From positions 46,419,705 to 46,483,704 of the forward strand of contig CM055315.2 of assembly GCA_029255685.2 (NCBI GenBank): a stretch of 64,000 bases of DNA, in the 5' to 3' direction. The stretch is from Silene conica (Eukaryota > Streptophyta > Magnoliopsida > Caryophyllales > Caryophyllaceae). The notes below the pieces were generated by a model. That model saw only the letters and a program-made list of their open reading frames with translations, did no database searches and was not told the origin of the DNA. Each line of letters begins with the position of its first letter. Within the stretch, counting starts at the first letter, position 1. Position numbers and translations under genes: made by a program. Below, piece after piece: positions 1 to 10,177 of this stretch.

Positions 1-328
1 ATGTAGTAATTAGGCCCCATAACTGAGTTAAATTGAAATTGAATCCATTTTTTTTTTTCAACCAAAATTGCACCCAAAAAAACAGACGTGTCTCTATGGT
101 CCTAGCAGACGAACCAACTATAATAACACATGTCACAAGATGAATACGTTCCTCTTTGAATCAAACTCGTGTGCTACCTAACTTGCGATCCCGTTACAAG
201 ACAAGTCAAGCAAGACCCTTAAGATGCGCTAGGCTATGCCTTGGACACTTCACAGGTGAAGTAGGAACTTTGGAACAAGAAGGCTAGCAACACTTGGTGT
301 TAGGAAAAGATTGATTTTATTAAGAAAG
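1..328. other. Unassigned AT-rich sequence
   Basis: No open frame, terminal repeat or recognisable motif is visible. The stretch ends where an Athila-like LTR in minus orientation begins (TGACTAGGCTATCG at 329). It may be the interior of that element or older host sequence. Confidence 0.4.
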
Positions 329-989
329 TGACTAGGCTATCGCACACTTATCAAAGATATAATTTCCTACCACATATGAACGTAATACAAAAGGGTTGAA
401 TCCACAGGGAAAAAGATATTGTATAAAAATTGTTAGCTATGTGTAGATTTCTATTCTAGTCGGTTTATCTTTTTCGTTGATTGATTGATATAAAGCAAAT
501 ATAAATGATGGAAATGATATAATTAAAAAGAGTATAGGGGATTTGGTCACATATGCGTAGAAATATAAAGATAGATATTAAGATAAATAAAGTTTAAGCA
601 TTAGAGTGGTCTTTTCTAGATCAAATGTTGCAGGGTCTGAAGTGTCCTCCCAAAATCATTCAATTTTTCATGCAATGTGTCACAACTGCTTCTTACTCCA
701 TTAACCTGAATGAGGAGAAGTTTGGCTTCTTTCAAGGGAGGAGGGGACTTAGAAAAGGAGATCCTCACAGTCCACTGCTATTCACAATATGCATGAAATA
801 TTTAACAAGAATTTTGGCCTACACTACTACTTATATGCCATTCTCATTTCACCTATGTGTAAGCCCATGAGATAATCCTGTCTCATGTTTGCAAATGCTT
901 TGCTCCTTTTCAGTAAGGGTGATATTCAGTCAATGATGGTACTGCTTAGATCCTTCTCAACTTTTTCTCATGCATCTAGTCAAATGTTT

Positions 990-1630
990 TTTTTTGGTGA
1001 AATGTGAGTATAAGTATTATAACAAAAAGGTAATCGTTAAAAAACTGTACAAGAGATACGGGGATCAAACCCCCTGACACACATTATTAAGTTCTTAAAT
1101 TAGACCAAGCCACACTAGTAGGATCACAATCTAGACCCATTCTATTCTTTACCCTTTGCTTGACCTCGTCTTCAATCCGTTTAGCTACTCCTTCTGGCCT
1201 GAGTAGACAATCATTGATTCGAGCATTGTTACGTTGGCTCCATATGTGGTAATGGAAGGCATTCATAATAGCAGACTTGATTCTCCATATGGGGTTTTTC
1301 CTATCTCCATTACTCAAGCCGGTTACTGATGGAAAAGTTCCACTAAACCAGTGAAGAAGCAGTTGTGTAACTCTGGTAGTGTACTGACATTCCTCGAAGA
1401 TATGTGGTATAGTTTCAGTCTGGCTCTGACATAGGATACATAAATCATCATTGCAGTACCCAAAGCTAGCCAATTTGCTCTTGACATTCATTCCTTCCTG
1501 CATACGAAGCCATGTAATCATGGAATGCTTGGGTACATTCCAACTGTTCCAGACAACTTTAGACCATTCCTTGCTATTGTGATGTGGTTGTAGCCATTCA
1601 TACCCACTCTTAATGGTATATCCAGTAGCA
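990..1630 (-). mobile_element. 5'-truncated LINE (copy B) nested antisense in LINE A
   Basis: On the minus strand this is a short LINE 3' end with its poly(A) tail at the left (poly T at about 987-995). It is flanked by direct repeats AGTCAAATGTTT at 978-989 and 1,631-1,642. The 3' end sequence next to the tail (revcomp of 'ggtgaaatgtgagtataagtatt') matches the other LINE 3' ends here. It landed in LINE A, so it is younger than LINE A. Confidence 0.88.
1087..1605 (-). pseudogene. LINE ORF2 C-terminal fragment (RT-type zinc-binding region)
   Basis: The minus-strand frame of 144 residues at 1,087-1,521 starts at MITWLRMQEGMNVKSKLA and carries the cysteine/histidine array DLCILCQSQTETIPHIFEEC, as in the C-terminal zinc-binding region of plant LINE ORF2. 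It ends with RPEGVAKRIEDEVKQRVKN, the usual C-terminus of this family in the window. It lacks endonuclease and reverse transcriptase and is a dead fragment within LINE B. Confidence 0.85.
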
Positions 1631-2995
1631 AGTCAAATGTTTAGTTTGCTAGTATAAGGGAACATATCAAGCAAGACATTAAGGAAGGGAATCTCCTTTT
1701 CCGATACCTTGGTGCCCCTTTTAAAACAGCAAAGCTGAATATTAAGGACTGCCAACCTCTTATTGACAGGGTGGTTGAAAGGATAAGAAGACCAGGGGCA
1801 AAAAAACTGTTTTATGCTGGCAGATTGGTACTGGTCAGATTAGTCCTAGCCACTCTCACAAACTACTGGGCCTCTATATTGATTCTCCCTACAACAGTGA
1901 TCAATCACGTGGATGCAATTTGCAGAAACTTCTTATGGGCAAGTGAAGCAGGCTACATGAAAGTGCCTCTAATAGCCTGGGATAAAATATTTAAGCCATA
2001 CAGAGAGGGAGGGCTTAATCTGAAACAAGCTAAAGTGTGGAATGCAGTTGCCATAGGAAAACTCACTGTTTGGGTAAGTAGCAATGCAACTAAACTTTGG
2101 GTTCAGTGGGTACACCATGTCTATCTGAAAGGACAGTCATGACAAGATTATACTCCTCCTACTGATTCTAATTGGTACTGGAAGAGAGTATGCAAATTAA
2201 GAGTTCATATGCAGTAGGGTTATGTTGCAGGTAAATAGACATGGTCTGGTGAGAATGGTTATACAGTTGCAAAGGGATATCATATGATGAGAGCCAAATT
2301 AGAAGCTGTTAAGTGGCATAAACTGGCGTGGAACAAGTGGACTATCCCAAAACACAGTATTATTGCTTGGATGTACGTACCACCACCAAGCTATGAATAC
2401 TAAGCATAGATTGAAAGCTATTAATGTTATATCAGAAGATCTGTGTTGCATCTGTGCAACAAACTCAGAACAATTGCAACATTTATTCTGTCAGTGTGCT
2501 TATAGTAGCATGATTCTGAATGAGATTATGAATTGGATGAGCTTCAAATTGATACCAGTTTGAGTATGCAGAGAAGGATGAGACTTAAGGGTACCAAACT
2601 GCAAAGGGCTATAAGGAATGGAGCACTGAATGCTATTGTGTATCATGTATGACATCAAAGGAAAAAAAGTAGATGTGAGCAATCTTTGTCTAGACCTAGT
2701 CTGGTGGTAGGCAGAATGAAGCAGGAATTAGTTTATCTCTTTAAAAGTCGTATGCAATGTAATCTTAGCAACCAAGATCAGGCCTTTCTTCAAGGTCTTA
2801 TCTAGGTTCTCCCTGTAATCTTTCTTGTTATATGATACTTACCCTTTACCAAAAAAAAAAGTTTAAGCATTGCTAAATATTTACACTTAAAGGCAAACAT
2901 CTTTCGATCTCATTGCCAAACATAGTCCGGGTTCTAACTGTCTCTCGACGTTTGCTAGATTGCCCTACTAACATATGTTTAGTCTAATTCATATC

Positions 2996-3218
2996 TGTAA
3001 CACCCCATCCGATTATGAGGTTGAAATTGAGATGTGTGGAGATTTGTCCTACATCGGTAGATTGAGAGACTTGTGATATATTTATAATGGATCCAACCCA
3101 CCATCTAGTAACAAGATCTTGTGTTTTTTGGCTTAACTGAGGACAAATAATGGGCCCAAACGCATACCTCCCGTCTTATTGAGGGTGTGTTATGACCGTG
3201 GTGGATCGGGCTGTTACA
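2996..3218 (+). repeat. TRIM left LTR
   Basis: Starts TGTAACACCCCATCC and ends CGGGCTGTTACA. It pairs with 3,367-3,588. Confidence 0.92.
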
Positions 3219-3232
3219 AATAGTATCGGAGC
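3219..3232 (+). promoter_or_regulatory. TRIM primer-binding site
   Basis: AATAGTATCGGAGC directly after the LTR. The usual plant tRNA-iMet complement is TGGTATCAGAGC, so this copy differs at two or three positions. Confidence 0.7.
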
Positions 3233-3354
3233 AACCCTGCGACCGTGTGGTGAGCCTGTGGTCATCAAGAGTACCCGGGTCACCCACCTAGCGGGGAGGA
3301 TTATGGGCTTGGCTGCGGTCAGGTTTAAGGCATAACAAGGACGTTGTGTTCTTA

Positions 3355-3366
3355 AGTGGGGGAGAT
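3355..3366 (+). promoter_or_regulatory. TRIM polypurine tract
   Basis: AGTGGGGGAGAT abuts the right LTR, in the position expected for plus-strand priming. Confidence 0.75.
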
Positions 3367-3588
3367 TGTAACACCCCATCCGATTATGAGGTTGAAATTG
3401 AGATGTGTGGAGATTTGTCCATATCGGTAGATTGAGAGGCTTGTGATATATTTATAATAAATCCAACCCACCATATAGTAACAAGATCTTGTGCTTTTGG
3501 GCTGAAGTGAGGATAAATAATGGACCCAAAGACATACCTCCCGTTTTATTGGGGGTGTGTTACGACCGTGGTGGGTCGGGTTGTTACA
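3367..3588 (+). repeat. TRIM right LTR
   Basis: Starts TGTAACACCCCATCC, ends GGTTGTTACA, and is followed by the TSD ATATC at 3,589-3,593. Confidence 0.92.
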
Positions 3589-3919
3589 ATATCCGTGTGA
3601 TAAGTCATAATTTTATATATTTCCGCATTTCCCTTTTTATAATTTTTAGAACAGTTTTATGCTTAAATTATATCTTTTATATACCGTTCTATAAAAATGT
3701 CGTTAGTTCCACTTTTTGGTGATTAAATGCAGAAAAAAATATTTTATAGAAATAATATTGGATACAAGCACCACGAGGTCGAAAAAATAAAGTTTGAAGA
3801 AATTAAGGAAGAAAATAATAAGGAAAAGAAACAAAGAAAAAAAATTAAGGAAAAAGAGAAAAACAAGAAATTAAGGAAAAAAGGAAAGAAAGCGTGAAAC
3901 CTTACCCGAAGAAAGGTTC

Positions 3920-4051
3920 CTTGATCGACTAAGAGTGTCCTCGATCGAGGAGTCCAGTTACTCGATTGAGGGACCCAACCCTCGATCGAGGGACTTCTCC
4001 GCTCAACTTTAGGAATTATTCCTTATTTAAACTATTTCTCTAGTATAAATA
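3920..4051 (+). promoter_or_regulatory. LTR promoter: four spaced palindromes and a TATA box
   Basis: CTTGATCGAC (3,920), CTCGATCGAG (3,940), CTCGATTGAG (3,961) and CTCGATCGAG (3,981) are set at 20-21 bp intervals. TATAAATA follows at 4,044-4,051. The spacing to the TATA box suggests upstream promoter elements of the LTR. The protein that would bind them is unknown. Confidence 0.6.
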
Positions 4052-4705
4052 GAGGGATTCGTACCTCATATTTTTTACACTTTTCATACGCTCTTCATAG
4101 CTTAGTCTTAATTCTCGCAATATTTTAGTTTAAAGTTTTGTTTCCGCATTAGTTTCCGGATCTTGTGCCTTCTAATTACGGTAATTATTCAAGCTTTATT
4201 TATTATTCAAGTTTAATTCTTTATTCATCTTTCACCTAGTTTAATTATGTTTTCTCTTCACATGTCAATTGTTATTATCATTAGCATGAGTAACCAAATT
4301 TCTAATCCAGGGAAAACATGGATTTTGGTCGTTAGAAGGGGATAAAATTAATTGTTAATATCGTTAAATCACATGACTATCTTTTAATTGTTGTCTTATT
4401 CTAATTAATTAATTAATTAATTAATTTGAGGCTTGGATTGTTAATTAGTCAAGCATATTAGGATTATCACCGACCGAGTTATGACTAATAAAGACTACGA
4501 TTATCAAATAGGAATAGATTAATCATAGTAATCACATGTTAATCTAGACTTAAAGGGCTTAATTGAACCGACTGATCTTGTGACCTTAGATAGTTTGGTT
4601 TAACTTTTCATTATTTAAAATTGAATCCCTAGATAACTGACCTAGTGAAACCAATCCCTAGACCTTTTTTAATATATTTGAATTCATCTTTGTTATACAT
4701 CGCCT

Positions 4706-4941
4706 TTTTTTTGGTAAAGAGTAAGTATATTGATAAAGCATAGTGATACATACAAAATCAAGCTAGGCATCAGATACTCTAACTACTAACAATCAATATC
4801 TCAGAAACTAATACTAAAAGAATCAATCAGGTAGAATATGCACCAAGTAGTTTTTGTCTCGATCAGATCGCTGCCCCTTAGTTATATGGCGAAAGTATAT
4901 CCCCAATTCATGTTTAATCTTTCGTGTTACCACCTCTGGTC
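4706..4941 (-). mobile_element. Very short LINE 3' end (copy C), antisense
   Basis: On the minus strand it ends 'tatacttactctttacc' plus poly(A) (poly T at 4,706-4,713), matching the other LINE 3' ends. Its 5' edge encodes RPEVVTRKIKHELG, which resembles the ORF2 C-terminus RPEGVAKRIEDEV. I could not find an exact TSD, so the right edge is approximate. Confidence 0.7.
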
Positions 4942-5109
4942 TTTAGTTATTAGAATTAAATAATCTCACCTTTACCTTGAGACACTTTAAATAATTGCAA
5001 CTAAATTATAGCCGCTTCCCTGTGGATTCAATAGCCGACTTACCTCTAGCTATTGTTAGTAGTATTTAAGGATTACTTTGATTCTCGGGACATGACTTTA
5101 CCCTTATCA

Positions 5110-5130
5110 AATTTGGCGTCGTTGCCGAGG
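5110..5130 (+). promoter_or_regulatory. Gypsy primer-binding site
   Basis: AATTTGGCGTCGTTGCCGAGG lies immediately 3' of the LTR. It resembles the TGGCGCCGTTGCCGGGGA site of Athila/Tat-type plant gypsy elements, with substitutions. Confidence 0.75.
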
Positions 5131-5237
5131 AGGCAACTATTTTTCTATTTGGTTGTGTTTATTTTGTCTTTTGTCTCAGGGAACTTTTGTTCTTTGTGAC
5201 CTTTCTTATATTCTTTTAGTTATTTCTGTGTATTCCC

Positions 5238-6075
5238 ATGCCTACTAGGTCCGAGATTCTACCTTTTTATCCCGAACTAGAGAAGACTTTTCGCTATAGA
5301 TGGAATTTTCAGAGAGCAATCGGTCAAGTGGAAGATTTGTGCACACTTGACACCCACTACATGTTCTTCAACTTTACAGAAATCCCGTCCTTTAAAGAGG
5401 ACAACCTAGTTTCTGACACAGAGAAACTTTTTCCTACGTTGATTAAGATGCCTACCTTAGCCAGTCACTCAAACCCTACATTGGGTTCCATTCCGAAGGG
5501 GTTCAAGCTTCCTACCACCGACCAAGGTACTTTATTTCAATATTCGTCCATCTTACATCAATTTGGTGGAACAAAACATGTTCAGAGGAGTTGCTGGAGA
5601 GGATCATGCTAAGAATATGGAGAAATTCACTGATACTGTTGCTATGTAGGTACTCTTTCCATTTCCTCTTTGGGATGGTGCCGCCGAATGGTTATGAGAC
5701 ATAGACATAGAGGCTCATGGTATCACCGATTGAAATTCTTTAGCTCTTGCGTTCTACAAGTGATACTTTCCACCACAGAATACCAATAAGCTTAGAAGCC
5801 AAATCACAAGTTTCAAACACGGTCATATGGAGGACACTAATTAATGAAGCATGAATTCGTTTTAAAAGATTGGTTCCATCTGTCCAAGACCATTGATTTG
5901 AAAAGTGGGTCCTTTGCAACCAATTTTATAATGGGTTTTGTGATGATCACAGGGCTCTCCTAGATTCTTCTGCTAATGGAAGGTTTTAGAATAACACCAC
6001 TAACAATACTGCCAGGAAGCTTATTGATGAGATGGCTACTCACACTACCAAGTATGGTAGTATGAGAGGAACTAC
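5238..6075 (+). pseudogene. Degenerate gypsy gag of the Athila-like element
   Basis: An open frame of 124 codons starts at 5,238 (MPTRSEILPFYPELEKTF), about 110 nt after the primer-binding site. Similarity to gag continues in other frames: QFGGTKHV / RGVAGEDHAKNMEKFTDTVA, then a PLWDGAAEWL-like block at about 5,680, the pattern seen in the gag core of Athila-like elements. Frames shift repeatedly and an LTR of opposite orientation interrupts at 6,076. No protease or polymerase follows, so the element is a 5' stub. Confidence 0.65.
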
Positions 6076-6197
6076 TGATAGGCTATCGCACACCTACACA
6101 AAAATGCCTTAGAGTACGTCAAATAAATGTAGTATTAAGGGGTCAAATCCACAAGGAAGCTAGGTCATTCTATTATATTGATATGGGTAGTCTTTCT

Positions 6198-7511
6198 TGT
6201 TAGAAATCTAATTTCAGATTTTATACTCATATCATATATGAGTTTTGTTTCTTTAAGTTTAGTCATAAAAACTTAATTAGATCTTATGCATGCATGATGA
6301 TTACATAAGATGGATGAATGTCCTTACATTGGTTTTAGAAGGTTTATACTCAATAATCACCTATTATGTGAGTCTTCAAAACCGAATACCCTTATAACGA
6401 TCTAAAATAAAATCGTCTCCAAAAGATACGTATCAAGGACCCAATCTCAAACCAAAACAATTTTTGTTACTAGAAAAATTGAATTAGTAAACTAGAAATA
6501 ATAACAATATTACCCTTAATATTATTAGTATTAGAAATGATTTACTATACTTAGAAAACTATTTTCTAAGGAAAGGTGAGAATAAGTGTTGTAGTATTGT
6601 ATGAATGGATGTGTAAGTATCAACAACTAATTACAACTAGTAGTGAGTATAGAGTGTGTAGTGTGTATTTAAGGAGCAAAAGTGAGCTTTCTTGCTCACT
6701 CTTGGCCGGCTTACACAAGCCTTGTATGGCCTATGCATGGCCTCTTACACAATGCCAAAAGGAATAAAGATGCCTTACATATTCCTTACACTCTTACACA
6801 CCTATAGATTACTTACACACTCAATCATGTTGTTTGTTCAAACACACAACCTCCACACATACTACATACTACACGGCTGAAATGGGTCCTTATTTAGACC
6901 CATTTTATCTTTGTCAATTGTGTTAATTTGTAACATGTCACACATGTCCCATAACACATGAACCAATTTGTTAATTATGCAATTTTAACTCTTTAAAATT
7001 CATAATTCACAATTTTATAACATTTAAATAATCCCACTAGTAATTCGAAATTACTATCTTATAAAAATATTATACCATAATTTTAATTACAACTCTTTGT
7101 AATTTTATGATCAATCGCGTTAATTCTCAATTTAATCGTTTCCCAAACGAGTAAAAAAAAACGTGTAATAAAACAATTTTATTACTTTGACCGTTTATTA
7201 TTATAATCCTATTATAATAATATTCGTTACGTAAAATCATTTCCAAATTTCTAGTCATTAATTAATTCGCATCCAATACGATATTAATTAATTATTCCAT
7301 TGAGACGGAATTCCCTAAAGATATGACCTTAAGGGATCGACTGATCACCACCATCATATGACGCGTACGATAATGTCAAACTCTTGACAGCCAATCATTA
7401 TCGGTAAATGTTGATCAGTCAACTTTAAAAGAGTAACATTCCCAGTTGTGTTTCATTCAAATGAGTTTTAATTATGTCAACACACTATTGTCGAGGACAC
7501 TTCCTCCAACA
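6198..7511 (-). mobile_element. Solo Ty1/copia LTR with target-site duplication
   Basis: On the plus strand it runs TGTTAGAAATC..CCTCCAACA. On the minus strand it starts TGTTGGAGG, a common start of plant copia LTRs. Direct repeats TTTCT flank it exactly (6,193-6,197 and 7,512-7,516). Length is 1,314 bp and no internal region is present, so it is probably a remnant of LTR-LTR recombination. No meaningful coding is seen. Confidence 0.85.
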
Positions 7512-8252
7512 TTTCTATCTAGGTAGATTTAACGAGTTGTTTGTTTGATTGTTGATTTAAAAGGTAAACAATAATAATAAATGTATCTAGGGAAGTCGGT
7601 CCAACATATAAGAATTATAAATGCATATGACGAATATGACATAATAAAAAATTGTTCATTTCTAAGGGTTTAGACACCCGCCTATTGAAATTAGTGTCAT
7701 ATAACATACAAAGAGAATAGTCCAATTGATCTCTCGATACGATTAGGTAACTCTATTAACACATGCAAATGTCCTACTCAAATCCCGTACCTTTCGACTT
7801 TTAGGACGAGGTACAAACTTAATCAATATATAAGACCTTTAAGCACGATTAATCTTAACTAAACAAGCATGTGCTAGAAACATATGAACACCATTCTATA
7901 ATTCAAATTATGTCATAATGCAAACACTTTTTATTACATGTCTCCCTAGTCCCTAGACTAGATAATTTAGCTACTTATTATAGGATTAAAACTAATGGAA
8001 AATAATATAAATGAAAAAATGGAAATACAATAATAAGAAAATGAAGAAATACAATACTAAACAGAAGAACTATAAATTGGAATGAAGAATATAAACCAAA
8101 AGAAAGCCTGTATTAAAATTATATATGTAAATGTAGAACAAAGGAAATTTTAAACTAAAGAGAGAATTACATGATTATAAGAGAGATTTCTAAGTGTATG
8201 AAGTGTGTAAAAACTATGCAAAAAGATATTTGAATCATAGCATGCGAGCTAG

Positions 8253-8340
8253 TATTTATAAGAGAGAATTAGGAGTAACGTCCAAATTGAGCAGGCCGTA
8301 AGACTGTTCAACCCAGATCGGAGACACCAACCTCGATCGG
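8253..8340 (-). promoter_or_regulatory. Minus-strand LTR promoter: TATA box with upstream TCGATCG boxes
   Basis: TATTTATA at 8,253-8,260 reads TATAAATA on the minus strand. Upstream on that strand lie GATCG-centred boxes at 8,316 and 8,335 (AGATCGG and CTCGATCGGGG), 19 bp apart and about 55-80 bp from the TATA box. This is the same layout as in the plus-strand LTR at 3,920-4,051. Confidence 0.5.
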
Positions 8341-8424
8341 GGCCACAATGTCTGAGCTTGTTTCTCTTAATTCCTATGTTTTAATGTTCCTTTAATCACC
8401 CTGTTAATGCTATTTGACCTAACA

Positions 8425-8876
8425 TGTAACACCCCCATTTATTTAAGAGCCTTTAGCAAGATATTCTCAAATAAATAGAACTGTTACCATCTCGGAATGT
8501 CCGAGGTAGTGAATAACAAAGTAAAACAAACCAAAATACTTTATATAAAACTGATTAAATTTAAACTTTTGATATTACAATTACTATGTATAGAAAAAGG
8601 TACAACTGATAACATCTAAGTATGTTATCTAATTCTAAGCAGGTCCAAGACATGTCTCTCTCCATGCCCAAGCTCTTAATCCATCTGTCTCTGATCGGGC
8701 TGTAGAATCTACTCCCCATTCCAAATCATCGTAGGTGTCACACGAATACACAGGGTAAACCACGAGGTTGAGTAGGATGGTAAGGAATACAACACACTTC
8801 CATCTCCATACCGTGTCAACAACCACTTCCATCTCCATACCGTGTCAACAACCACTTCCCGATCAAAAACCACTCC
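8425..8876 (-). mobile_element. Tekay-like gypsy LTR fragment
   Basis: Starts TGTAACACCCCCATTTATTTAAGAGCC, the 3' end of an LTR read on the minus strand, as in the copies at 8,877, 56,012, 56,756 and 62,994. It carries the family stem-loop at 8,756-8,771 and a 29-bp minisatellite. It is cut at 8,877 by insertion of another LTR of the same family, and its remainder is not seen in the window. Confidence 0.75.
8800..8857. repeat. 29-bp minisatellite, two units
   Basis: The unit begins CCATCTCCATACCGTG and is repeated exactly at 8,800 and 8,829. It lies about 30 bp after the LTR stem-loop, where related LTRs carry other minisatellites. Confidence 0.9.
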
Positions 8877-9491
8877 TGTAACATCCCCATTTATTTAAGA
8901 GCCTTTAGCCAGACATTCTCAAATAAATAAGACTGTTACCATCTCGGAATACTGAGGTAGTAGATAACAAAGGGAAAGAACACAGTATTTTATTAAATGT
9001 TAAAAGTCAAATCAACGTTCTTACAACTGCTTTGTAAACATAAGAGAAAAAGTTCAACAACTCATACAAGAACAACTATGGTGATCTAGACTCTAGTCTG
9101 GTCCGGATCCAAGCTCTCCCTTTCCTTTCAGCTCCCATAGTCTCAAGTACCTGTCAATATGCTCCCCAATAATTTGGTTCATCACAGGTGATCATGAATA
9201 CACAGGGTCAACCACGAGGTTGAGTAGGAAAACATCAATAAGACATAGATGATAATATATCATTACACCACTCCGTCTCCATATCACAAGACCCAATATT
9301 ACCCCACACCATATCACAAGACCCAATATCACACCACACCATATCACAAGACCCAATATCACACCACACCATATCACAAGACCCATTATCTCTACACCAT
9401 ATCACAAGATCCATCATCTCCGCTCCATATCATAAGACCCATTATCTCTGCTCCATATCACACGACCCATTGTTTCCGCTCCATATCACAT

Positions 9492-9496
<5 letters not shown>
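8877..9496 (-). mobile_element. Tekay-like LTR, first part (resumes at 55,422)
   Basis: Starts TGTAACATCCCCATTTATTTAAGAGCC and contains the stem-loop at 9,208-9,223 followed by a 28-30-bp minisatellite. The sequence 'catatcacatacaaata' at the end aligns with 'catatcacagaaatata' of the LTR at 57,285, after which (TA)n and the 46-kb nest intervene. The LTR continues at 55,422-56,011. Confidence 0.78.
9279..9490. repeat. 28-30-bp minisatellite inside the LTR
   Basis: About eight units begin CCATATCACAAGACCC, at 9,279, 9,309, 9,339, 9,369, 9,397, 9,425, 9,453 and 9,481. The period drops from 30 to 28 bp midway. Open frames on both strands here are by-products of the repeat. Confidence 0.93.

Positions 9497-9584
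<88 letters not shown>
9497..9584. repeat. (TA)n microsatellite
   Basis: An uninterrupted TA tract of about 88 bp marks the left edge of the nested block. The frame encoding YIYIYI through it is not a gene. Confidence 0.97.
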
Positions 9585-9587
<3 letters not shown>

Positions 9588-10138
9588 AGATCCTATGAGA
9601 TCCACCAATATAATGAGAACCATGAGAACTCTACCTTACAGACTTTTTTAAAAAAAATTAATGACATATTTGGATTCGACAAGGAACTTTATGGCTAGAG
9701 AACACATTTCTTGGTCTAGAAAATATATATTAGTGACGGAAATCAAGGCGAGATACGTATTATTAATTTTCATGCACATACTACCGATTTTTACGTATCT
9801 ATCATTTTTCATGCATCTAAAACTCGTTTTAATGCACATAGAGCCCATTATTTCATGCATCTAGTAGTGATTTTCATGCATGTAAAAAATTTCATGCACG
9901 TAGTGATCGTTTTCGTGCATTTATATCCGTTTTATTCTACCTAATTGTATTTTGGTACACTAAGTATATATTTTGTTAAAAAAATCAATAAATTTTGTTT
10001 AATGATATTAAAGTGTGTATTTGAATAAGTTAAACTAATGGTAAATGATCCCTCGAAACTTACGAAGCGAGATTTGGTGGTGATTTTGTAAGGGTTCTCA
10101 TGGTTCTCATTATAAGGGTGGTTCTCACCGGATCCCGA
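9585..10138. mobile_element. Small TIR element (MITE-like) related to the MULE
   Basis: Left end TGAGATCCTATGAGATCC..AATGAGAACCATGAGAACTC..CTTACA. The reverse complement of the right end reads GGTCGGGATCCGGTGAGAACC..AATGAGAACCATGAGAACCCTTACA. These are imperfect terminal inverted repeats of about 50 bp sharing the GGATCCGGTGAGAAC core with the large Mutator-like element next door. The interior is AT-rich with repeated TTTCATGCA motifs and no coding capacity. It is flanked by TA tracts on both sides, so a TSD cannot be told from the microsatellite. Confidence 0.75.
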
Positions 10139-10141
10139 CCC

Positions 10142-10142
<1 letters not shown>

Positions 10143-10173
<31 letters not shown>

Positions 10174-10174
10174 T
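10143..10174. repeat. (TA)n spacer between TIR elements
   Basis: A short TA tract separates the small TIR element from the large Mutator-like element. Confidence 0.9.
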
Positions 10175-10177
10175 TAG

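Larger units (their letters stand above)
607..2806 (+). pseudogene. LINE ORF2 remnant: reverse transcriptase and zinc-binding end
   Basis: Translated pieces match the two larger LINEs in this window in order. The frame at 625-870 holds the reverse transcriptase block with GRRGLRKGDPHSPLLFTICM (family consensus RQGDP, here RKGDP). After the antisense insertion, 1,771-2,142 holds the thumb and connection region (RRPGAKKLFYAGR, AICRNFLWAS, EGGLNLKQAKVW). The frame at 2,363-2,563 carries the RT-type zinc-binding region (LCCIC...HLFCQC). The frames are broken by several stops and indels and the FADD block is lost, so no enzyme can be made. Confidence 0.85.
603..2859 (+). mobile_element. 5'-truncated LINE (copy A) with target-site duplication
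   Basis: A LINE remnant lies between direct repeats AGTTTAAGCATT at 591-602 and 2,860-2,871. It begins inside the reverse transcriptase and ends with a poly(A) run at 2,851-2,860, preceded by 'atatgatacttaccctttacc', which resembles the 3' ends of the other LINEs here. A second LINE lies antisense within it at 990-1,630. The 5' truncation, poly(A) tail and 12-bp TSD are standard marks of target-primed reverse transcription. Confidence 0.88.
2996..3588 (+). mobile_element. Complete TRIM (miniature LTR retrotransposon), 593 bp
   Basis: Two similar direct repeats (223 and 222 bp, both TGTAACACCCC..GTTACA) flank an internal region of 148 bp. The target duplication ATATC is exact (2,991-2,995 and 3,589-3,593). 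A primer-binding-like site follows the left LTR (AGTATCGGAGC, near the initiator tRNA-Met complement) and a purine run AGTGGGGGAGAT precedes the right LTR. There is no coding capacity, which defines a TRIM; it would need another element's proteins. The LTRs differ at many more sites than those of the gypsy and copia elements here, so it looks older. Confidence 0.93.
329..3597 (-). mobile_element. Athila-like gypsy LTR, minus orientation, interrupted
   Basis: The segments 329-602, 2,872-2,995 and 3,594-3,597 read as one sequence once a LINE and a TRIM are removed. The start (TGACTAGGCTATCGCACAC) and the nearby 'gaatccacaggga' block resemble the start of the LTR at 6,076, and in reverse complement the end of the plus-strand LTR at 3,598-5,109 ('ccctgtggattc'). 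No primer-binding site flanks it. The right end is not defined, because the plus-strand LTR follows at 3,598. Assignment to the Athila-like group is by this similarity only. Confidence 0.5.
3598..5109 (+). mobile_element. Athila-like gypsy 5' LTR
   Basis: The segment begins TGATAAGTC and ends ..CCTTATCA, giving short inverted ends TGATAA/TTATCA. A gypsy primer-binding-like site follows at once (5,110-5,130). A TATA box (TATAAATA) lies at 4,044-4,051, and the 'ccctgtggattc' block typical of these LTRs is near the 3' end at about 5,020. Length is about 1.5 kb, including the LINE fragment at 4,706-4,941. The matching 3' LTR is not identified in the window. Confidence 0.78.
6076..8424 (-). mobile_element. 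Athila-like LTR, minus orientation, with a nested solo copia LTR
   Basis: Starts TGATAGGCTATCGCACACC, related to the LTR start at 329, and carries 'gtcaaatccacaagga', the counterpart of the terminal block of the plus-strand LTR. It continues after the copia solo LTR (removed: 6,198-7,516) to about 8,424, where a Tekay-like LTR begins. A minus-strand TATA box (8,253-8,260) supports the orientation. No primer-binding site adjoins it at 6,075, so it looks like a solo LTR or a 3' LTR in the gag region of the preceding element. The right boundary is inferred. Confidence 0.55.

Noticed and set aside
9249..9698. A 149-codon tyrosine/histidine-rich protein
   Set aside because: The frame runs through a minisatellite and a (TA)n tract (YIYIYI) and exists only because of the repeats. 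The frames at 38,986, 41,814 and 55,271 are of the same kind.
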